A stretch of 10,086 nucleotides of DNA. Source: an uncultured Collinsella sp. (GTDB taxonomy: Bacteria; Actinomycetota; Coriobacteriia; Coriobacteriales; Coriobacteriaceae). Position numbers and translations under genes: made by a program. How positions within the stretch are numbered: position 1 is the first letter of the stretch; every line of letters begins with the position of its first letter. The stretch is from NCBI GenBank assembly GCA_934654625.1, contig CAKUGM010000053.1, positions 1-10,086 on the forward strand. Direction: 5' to 3'. Below the pieces are notes generated by a model. It made no database searches, had not been told where the DNA came from, and worked only from the letters and a program-made list of their open reading frames with translations. Shown here piece after piece: positions 6,186 through 10,086 of this stretch.

Positions 6186-6243
6186 CACGGCGCAGGTGGG
6201 CCAGAAAAGCGTAGCGTTGCAAATTCAACAACTTTACGCCGTG
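6186..6243 (+). other. Nested stem-loop of unknown function in the leuC-leuD gap
   Basis: CACGGCG (6186-6192) pairs with CGCCGTG (6237-6243), AAAG (6206-6209) with CTTT (6232-6235), and GTTG (6216-6219) with CAAC (6226-6229) around a 6-base loop. No coding frame of note crosses it. It could be a structured RNA or part of a repeat; nothing here is recognised. Confidence 0.35.
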
Positions 6244-6275
6244 AAGGTTTTATCCGATAGAAGGACATGACGCAC

Positions 6276-6392
6276 GGGGGAGGGGCCAGGGTTTATTTGA
6301 CATGAGTTTCCGCACGAGCCGAACGTGACTTAATGTCACGTTCGTGCGAGCAGGACTGTCTGAAATGGCAAATAAAGCCTGGCCCCTCCCTC
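6276..6392 (+). repeat. Long inverted-repeat (MITE- or REP-like) element before leuD
   Basis: Terminal arms 6276-6299 and 6369-6392 pair over 24 positions with one mismatch (G6291 facing G6377) and one G-T wobble. The left arm includes GGGAGGGGCCAGG then TTTATTT; the right includes AAATAAAG then CCTGGCCCCTCCC. The centre holds a perfect 10-bp hairpin CGAACGTGAC (6320-6329) with GTCACGTTCG (6335-6344), flanked by CGCA/TGCG. At 117 bp, with no gene, it looks like a non-autonomous repeat. No clear target-site duplication was found. The right arm ends 2 bases before the leuD ribosome binding site. Confidence 0.65.
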
Positions 6393-6410
6393 CCAGGAAA
6401 GGTGAACGAT

Positions 6411-6917
6411 ATGAAATTCAACGGAACTGTTTTTCGTTATGGCCGTGACATCGATACCGATGTCATCATTCCGGCTCGTTATCTCAACACGTCCGATCCG
6501 GCAGAGCTTGCCAAGCACTGCTTGGAGGATCTGGACACTACGTTTGTGACGCGCGTGAAGCCCGGCGACATTATCGTTGCCGATGAGAACTTTGGCTGCG
6601 GCTCCTCGCGCGAGCACGCCCCGGTGGCCATCAAGGCGGCAGGCGTTTCCTGCGTCATCGCTAAGAGTTTCGCGCGCATCTTCTACCGCAACTCCATCAA
6701 CATGGGGCTGCCTATTCTGGAGTGCCCGGAAGCCGTTGACGCCATCTCGGACGGCGATGTGGTGAGTGTCGATGCCGATACCGGCACGATCGTGGACGAG
6801 ACCACGGGCGCGACCTTCCATGCGCAGCCGTTCCCGCCGTTTATCCAGGAGATTATCAACGCCGGCGGGCTGGTGGAGCGCACCAAGAAGAAGATCGCCG
6901 ACGCCCAGGCCGAGTAG
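6411..6917 (+). CDS. leuD: 3-isopropylmalate dehydratase, small subunit
   Basis: Swivel-domain subunit that completes the LeuCD isomerase by closing over the iron-sulfur cluster of LeuC. The 168-residue form matches the short LeuD type that partners 420-residue LeuC proteins. Visible motifs are [20 protein letters not shown] (YLNT at 24-27), [11 protein letters not shown] (SSREHAP at 65-71) and [20 protein letters not shown]. The ATG at 6411 has AAAGG (6398-6402) 8 bases upstream and gives the family's usual start MKFNG; an in-frame ATG at 6333 would read through the inverted repeat and is rejected. The gene lies 302 bases after leuC, an unusually wide gap for two subunits made in equal amounts. 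The Shine-Dalgarno sits right next to the large hairpin. Confidence 0.95.
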   Translation: MKFNGTVFRYGRDIDTDVIIPARYLNTSDPAELAKHCLEDLDTTFVTRVKPGDIIVADENFGCGSSREHAPVAIKAAGVSCVIAKSFARIFYRNSINMGLPILECPEAVDAISDGDVVSVDADTGTIVDETTGATFHAQPFPPFIQEIINAGGLVERTKKKIADAQAE

Positions 6918-6974
6918 ATGGTTATGGAAAATCCTTTTGCCAAAGGCCCCTCAACCCTTGATTGGAGTTGCAAC

Positions 6975-8087
6975 GTGAAGAAGAGCTACAAGGTGTGCAC
7001 CCTGCCGGGTGACGGTATTGGCCCTGAGGTTATCGCCGAGGGCAAGAAGGTGCTTGCCGCCGTGGGCGCACGCGCCGGCGTTGAGTTTGTTTGCGAAGAC
7101 GCGCTCATCGGCGGTGCCGCGATCGATGCATGCTCGGACCCGCTGCCCGAGGCCACGCTTGCCGCGGCTCAAGCGTCCGATGCCGTCTTGCTGGCGAGCG
7201 TCGGCGGCCCGAAGTGGGATTCTACCGACCCCAACGCTCCTCGCCCCGAGCAGGGCCTCCTGCGCATCCGTAAGGCTCTGGGACTCTATACCAATCTTCG
7301 TCCGGTGAAGATCTACGATGCGCTTGCCGGTGCCTCCACCCTTAAGCCCGAGGTCATCAAGGGCGTCGACATGGTGCTCGTGCGCGAGCTCACGGGTGGT
7401 ATCTACTTTGGTAGCCACGAGCGTTTCTACGACGAGCAGGGCGCTGGTGCAAACGGCGAGGCCGGTCAACGTGCAGTGGACGTCATGGAGTATCGCGAGT
7501 ACGAGGTCGAGCGCATTGCCCGCCAGGCCTTCGAGGCCGCCCGCAAGCGTCGCGGCAAGGTGATCAGCGTTGACAAGCGCAACGTGCTCGAGACCTCGCG
7601 CATGTGGCGCGAGGTGGTCCATCGCGTGCACGATGAAGAGTATGCCGATGTGGAACTTGAGGACCTGCTTGTGGACAACACCGCGATGCAGCTTATCAAC
7701 CGTCCCGCCGACTTCGATGTTGTGGTGACCGAGAACATGTTCGGCGACATCCTCTCCGACGAGGCCGCGCAGATCACGGGTTCTCTTGGCATGCTGGCTT
7801 CGGCGAGCCTGGGCGATGGCGTGTCTCTCTTTGAGCCCAGTGCCGGCTCTGCGCCCGATATCGCGGGCCAGGGCATCGCCAACCCACTCGCGCAGATCCT
7901 CTCGGTGGCCATGATGCTCACCTATGCCTTCGATATGACCGAGGAAGCCGTAATGATTGAGACGGCTGTCGAGCGCGTGCTCGACGAGGGCTGGCGCACG
8001 CGCGATATCGCGGATTCGAACACGCCTGCCGAGAAGATTATCGGTACTGCCGATATGGGCGACAAAGTGGTTGCAGCTTTGGCGTAG
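6975..8087 (+). CDS. leuB: 3-isopropylmalate dehydrogenase
   Basis: NAD-dependent oxidation and decarboxylation of 3-isopropylmalate to 2-oxoisocaproate, the last leucine-specific step before transamination. From the GTG at 6975 the protein has 370 residues and begins MKKSYKVCTLPGDGIGPEV, as LeuB usually does. GGAG (6964-6967) lies 7 bases upstream. Family residues by comparison with Thermus LeuB are Tyr144 (ELTGGIYFG), Lys201 (VDKRNVLETSR), Asp234 (VDNTAMQL), and Asp258 and Asp262 (FGDILSDEAA), which bind Mg2+ and substrate. GSAPDIAGQGIANP is the cofactor loop. An in-frame ATG at 6918, directly after the leuD stop, would add 19 residues but has no clear ribosome binding site. Last gene of the operon; a terminator follows. 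Confidence 0.94.
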   Translation: MKKSYKVCTLPGDGIGPEVIAEGKKVLAAVGARAGVEFVCEDALIGGAAIDACSDPLPEATLAAAQASDAVLLASVGGPKWDSTDPNAPRPEQGLLRIRKALGLYTNLRPVKIYDALAGASTLKPEVIKGVDMVLVRELTGGIYFGSHERFYDEQGAGANGEAGQRAVDVMEYREYEVERIARQAFEAARKRRGKVISVDKRNVLETSRMWREVVHRVHDEEYADVELEDLLVDNTAMQLINRPADFDVVVTENMFGDILSDEAAQITGSLGMLASASLGDGVSLFEPSAGSAPDIAGQGIANPLAQILSVAMMLTYAFDMTEEAVMIETAVERVLDEGWRTRDIADSNTPAEKIIGTADMGDKVVAALA

Positions 8088-8107
8088 GCTGGGAGATACG
8101 ACGCTGG

Positions 8108-8142
8108 CACCCCGTATGCTCAGGCGAGCATCGGGGTGTTTT
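8108..8142 (+). terminator. Terminator of the leu operon
   Basis: CACCCCG (8108-8114) plus ATGCTC (8116-8121) pairs with GAGCAT (8126-8131) plus CGGGGTG (8132-8138), giving 13 bp with one bulged T and a 4-base loop. TTTT follows at 8139-8142. Confidence 0.88.
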
Positions 8143-8166
8143 GCGTTTGAGGTAGTTTATCTGGAC

Positions 8167-8222
8167 GAGGTGGCACCGCCTACAGGAGGGCGGGCGCCGC
8201 TTTATGTCGGGCGTCGCGGCGC
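8167..8222 (+). other. GC-rich leader upstream of the transglutaminase-like gene
   Basis: The 167 bases between leuB and the next gene hold the leu terminator and then this stretch. GAGGTGGCACCGCC (8167-8180) resembles the T-box consensus AGGGTGGNACCGCG. GCGCCGC (8194-8200) pairs with GCGGCGC (8216-8222). There is no room for a T-box specifier stem after the leuB terminator, and no T-run follows the hairpin, so T-box function is doubtful. No good promoter is visible, although the gene needs one if the terminator is efficient. Confidence 0.25.
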
Positions 8223-8254
8223 GCGGAAGGCGTCGGGTTTTGACTGGAGGTACC

Positions 8255-9643
8255 ATGCAGCAAGTTGTGACCGTAAACGAGGATTTTCGTCATCTCAATG
8301 ACGGTTTGCCGCCGCATATCGCGCGTTTTATCGCCGCGGGCGAGTATGACCGCGCCCTTCGTCTTATCGAGGAGGAGCTAGAGGCGGGGAATCGTCCCGA
8401 GATGGAGCCGTGCCTTCGGGCGGAGTATGCTCGCATGCTGCGTACACGTCGCGATTTTTGCTTGACGCGAGCCGATGTTATCAATCAGATTCGCGCCGAG
8501 TGGCCCGAGTTTGGCGATGCCGAGCTTGATTCCCTCATTGACCGCGAGCGTCTTGACTGGCGCTATGTGGATGGCGAGCAGCGTTTTTTGCAAAGTTGCG
8601 TGGAATCGCTGCGCCTGTATCCCAATGACGTGCCCGGCCTCGCTTGTCCGCCGACTGACCGCGCGGACATGCTTGCCGTGCTCGAGGAGATGCGCACAAA
8701 TGGTCATGCTAAGCGCCGCGTGCGCGTGCGCCATACGCTTGCTGTGGACAAGGGAGTCGAGGTGGGTCCTGAGACCCATGTCAAGGCGTGGCTGCCGTAT
8801 CCTTCCGGTCAGCAGGTGGCGGACATCAAGCTCGTCGATGCGAGCGAGGGCGCGCAGGTTGCGCCCGCGACGGCACCGCAGCGCACGGTTCACTGGGATG
8901 TGCAAGGTGGTCGGTCGTTCTTTGTCGAGTACGAGTACACCATCCGTGCTCCTTATGTTGACCTGTGGGCGGACAATCCTATTGCTCCCGAGTGGGGCGA
9001 GCCGTTCGCGCCTGCCTCGGCCCCGACGCCGGAGGACCTTGCTGCCGAGGAGCCGCATCTGGTGTTCACGCCGTATCTGCGCTCGATTGCCGAACGTCTG
9101 TATGCGGATATTCCGGTTGAGGACACGCTTGAGCGCGCCCGCGCGGCGTATCTGTGGGTCACACAGAATGTGGATTACCGCTATCAACCGGCCTACGTGC
9201 TGCTAGACAGCATTGCGGATTCGTGCGCGCGTTCGCGTAGGGCTGACTGCGGTGTGTTTGCCTGCACGTTTATCACGCTGTGCCGCCTGGGAGGCGTGCC
9301 GGCACGCTGGCAGAGCGGCCTGTATACCAAGCCGGGTTCGGTGGGCTGTCACGATTGGGCGATGTTCTATATCGAGGGTCTTGGCTGGCTTTGGGCCGAT
9401 TGCTCTTTCGGTTCGGCGGCACGCCGCGAAGGAGACGAGGCTCGCAGGCGTTTCTACTTTGGCAATCTAGGGCCCTGGCGCATGCCGGCAAATGCGCGCT
9501 TTTTCGCTCCGCTCACGCCGGCCGATCCTGCCTTGCGCGATGATCCCTTCGATAACCAGATGGGGGAGCTGTGCGTGGACGGCGTCGGTCTAACATCCTA
9601 TGACCGCGAGGCCGAGGTCACGGCAACTATGGAAACCCTCTAA
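8255..9643 (+). CDS. Transglutaminase-like superfamily protein
   Basis: A 462-residue protein of unknown biological role. Residues about 300-390 carry the transglutaminase/papain-like core. The likely Cys332 nucleophile is in RADCGVFACTFITLCRLGG, followed by VPARWQSG. His366 is in GCHDWAMFYIEGLGWLW and Asp382 in WADCSFG, giving a complete Cys-His-Asp triad in family order. Bacterial members are usually peptidases or amidases rather than cross-linking enzymes. The N-terminal part (about 20-70, RALRLIEEELEAGNRPEMEP) looks helical. The middle (about 155-240) looks like a beta-sandwich with WLPYPSGQQVADIKLVDA. No signal peptide or membrane helix is seen, so it is probably cytoplasmic. ATG 8255 is chosen for GGAGG at 8246-8250, though 4 bases is a short spacing; an upstream ATG at 8204 lacks one. 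It stands alone between two terminators. Confidence 0.85.
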   Translation: MQQVVTVNEDFRHLNDGLPPHIARFIAAGEYDRALRLIEEELEAGNRPEMEPCLRAEYARMLRTRRDFCLTRADVINQIRAEWPEFGDAELDSLIDRERLDWRYVDGEQRFLQSCVESLRLYPNDVPGLACPPTDRADMLAVLEEMRTNGHAKRRVRVRHTLAVDKGVEVGPETHVKAWLPYPSGQQVADIKLVDASEGAQVAPATAPQRTVHWDVQGGRSFFVEYEYTIRAPYVDLWADNPIAPEWGEPFAPASAPTPEDLAAEEPHLVFTPYLRSIAERLYADIPVEDTLERARAAYLWVTQNVDYRYQPAYVLLDSIADSCARSRRADCGVFACTFITLCRLGGVPARWQSGLYTKPGSVGCHDWAMFYIEGLGWLWADCSFGSAARREGDEARRRFYFGNLGPWRMPANARFFAPLTPADPALRDDPFDNQMGELCVDGVGLTSYDREAEVTATMETL

Positions 9644-9664
9644 TCTGTTGCGATTCCAAGTGCT

Positions 9665-9710
9665 GCCGCAGCGGTTCTTCGTTTATTCGAGGAGCCGCTG
9701 CGGCGCTTTT
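9665..9710 (+). terminator. Terminator after the transglutaminase-like gene
   Basis: A long 17-bp stem (9665-9681 with 9688-9704, core GCCGCAGCGG/CCGCTGCGGC, two wobbles) has a 6-base loop. TTTT follows at 9707-9710. Confidence 0.9.
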
Positions 9711-9817
9711 GGCGGTTGGGCCTGTGCGCTCTGCGACCTTCCAAAAATAATGGGCATTTCACAGCAGTCTGTCGCAAAACTATCAAATTTGGTCCCCTTA
9801 CAAAACGGCACTGCAAT

Positions 9818-9959
9818 AAAACAATTCGAAGTGCGTACCCTAAACCGAAATAGCTGAGTATACAAATTATTCAACCCCCTGTAATCCTGGGGTTTGCCAC
9901 TCGAAAAGAAAGATCTAATCAGCAATTCCAGTTTAGGGGTACGCACTTCGAAGAGTTTT
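9818..9959. repeat. Inverted-repeat element in the gene-free, AT-richer right part
   Basis: Arms TTCGAAGTGCGTACCCTAAAC (9825-9845 without its last base in the core) and GTTTAGGGGTACGCACTTCG plus AA (9931-9952) are reverse complements apart from one extra G. Outside a 2-by-2 mismatch, AAAAC (9818-9822) and GTTTT (9955-9959) extend the pairing. The 85-base interior contains a smaller stem AACCCC (9873-9878) with GGGGTT (9889-9894). It lies between two convergent terminators, where an insertion would be harmless. The rest of 9711-9972 shows no gene; TGCGAC/GTCGCA (9732-9737 with 9771-9776) is the only other short inverted repeat noted. Confidence 0.65.
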
Positions 9960-9972
9960 GAAATAAGCCACT

Positions 9973-10007
9973 AAAAACGGGGCGCCGAATGGACTTCGGC
10001 GCCCCGT
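9973..10007 (-). terminator. Terminator for a leftward gene beyond the window
   Basis: A perfect 13-bp stem ACGGGGCGCCGAA (9977-9989) with TTCGGCGCCCCGT (9995-10007) has a 5-base loop. Read on the minus strand the stem is followed by TTTTT (9973-9977), while on the plus strand it is followed only by AAAAC. It therefore ends leftward transcription coming from the right edge, although it could stop plus-strand transcripts weakly. Confidence 0.82.
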
Positions 10008-10036
10008 AAAACAGGAACTTCTAATGCATATGCGTT

Positions 10037-10086
10037 TTACCAGGTAAAACGCTGAATAATATCCTTAAATATCCTATCTTGCATCG
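10037..10086 (-). CDS. C-terminal end of an unidentified leftward protein (partial)
   Basis: On the minus strand one frame is open from the window edge and ends ...MQDRIFKDIIQRFTW before a TAA at 10039-10037. The stop lies 30 bases before the leftward terminator, which is the spacing expected for a real gene end. A competing open frame on the same strand ends at a TAG at 10023-10021. The first reads more like protein (alternating charged and hydrophobic residues), but 16 codons cannot settle it. The family is not recognisable. Base composition here is much more AT-rich than in the rest of the window, so the gene to the right may have a different origin. Confidence 0.45.
   Translation of the reverse strand, partial: MQDRIFKDIIQRFTW

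Noticed and set aside
6267..6305. 12-codon frame with an AGAAGG site just before the leuC-leuD palindrome
   Set aside because: It is too short, has no biased codon content and runs into the repeat arm. It might be a relic of an earlier leuD start, but nothing supports that beyond position.
6333..6410. Upstream ATG that would lengthen LeuD by 26 residues
   Set aside because: The extra residues are translated from the inverted-repeat arm and have no LeuD similarity. The ATG at 6411 has a proper ribosome binding site and the family N-terminus.
8204..8254. Upstream ATG of the transglutaminase-like gene
   Set aside because: It lies inside the GC hairpin, has no Shine-Dalgarno and adds an Arg-rich stretch unlike the rest; the ATG at 8255 has GGAGG just before it.
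9683..9946. Minus-strand open frame of 87 codons, and an 85-codon plus-strand frame at 9600-9857
   Set aside because: Both cross the transglutaminase terminator and arms of the inverted repeat. The minus frame starts at a GTG inside the repeat arm, with no ribosome binding site seen. They look like by-products of repeat sequence, not genes.
1..10086. CRISPR array, phage genes, toxin-antitoxin pair or transposase
   Set aside because: Read through on both strands: no regularly spaced direct repeats and no recognisable genes of these kinds.

Overview
The window is a piece of a bacterial chromosome of roughly 60% GC in its genes, with short intergenic regions, strong AGGAGG-type ribosome binding sites and intrinsic terminators. 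The gene order tuf, rpmG, tRNA-Trp, secE, nusG, rplK, rplA followed by a leu operon, together with codon use, suggests an actinobacterium-related gut organism of class Coriobacteriia (Collinsella-like). That taxonomic guess is inference; no 16S or marker search could be run.

Region 1 (1-2903) is the translation and transcription block. It has the 3' end of tuf with its terminator, then a strong promoter and rpmG, a tRNA-Trp, secE, nusG, rplK and rplA, closed by a terminator. The rplK-rplA gap holds a hairpin that imitates the 23S rRNA binding site of ribosomal protein L1 and ends on the rplA Shine-Dalgarno, so L1 probably represses its own translation there.

Region 2 (2904-8142) is a complete leucine biosynthesis operon, leuA-leuC-leuD-leuB. 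Its leader contains a promoter, a 17-codon leader peptide with five Leu codons (three of them CTA), mutually exclusive hairpins and a terminator, which is a classical transcription attenuator. LeuA makes 2-isopropylmalate, LeuCD isomerises it and LeuB oxidises it, giving the three leucine-specific steps. The 302-bp leuC-leuD gap is unusual because these two subunits are normally tightly coupled. It holds three stacked secondary structures, two of which share a 15-nt core in opposite orientation.

Region 3 (8143-10086) has one gene for a transglutaminase-like cysteine-protease-fold protein of unknown role, its terminator, an AT-richer gene-free stretch with a long inverted-repeat element, and a terminator facing the other way. 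The last 50 bases probably hold the 3' end of a leftward gene that enters from beyond the window.

The points most worth a second look are the leucine attenuator, the internal L1 autoregulatory site, and the palindromic element family in the leuC-leuD gap and at the right end. No phage, CRISPR array, insertion sequence transposase or obviously new protein system is visible.
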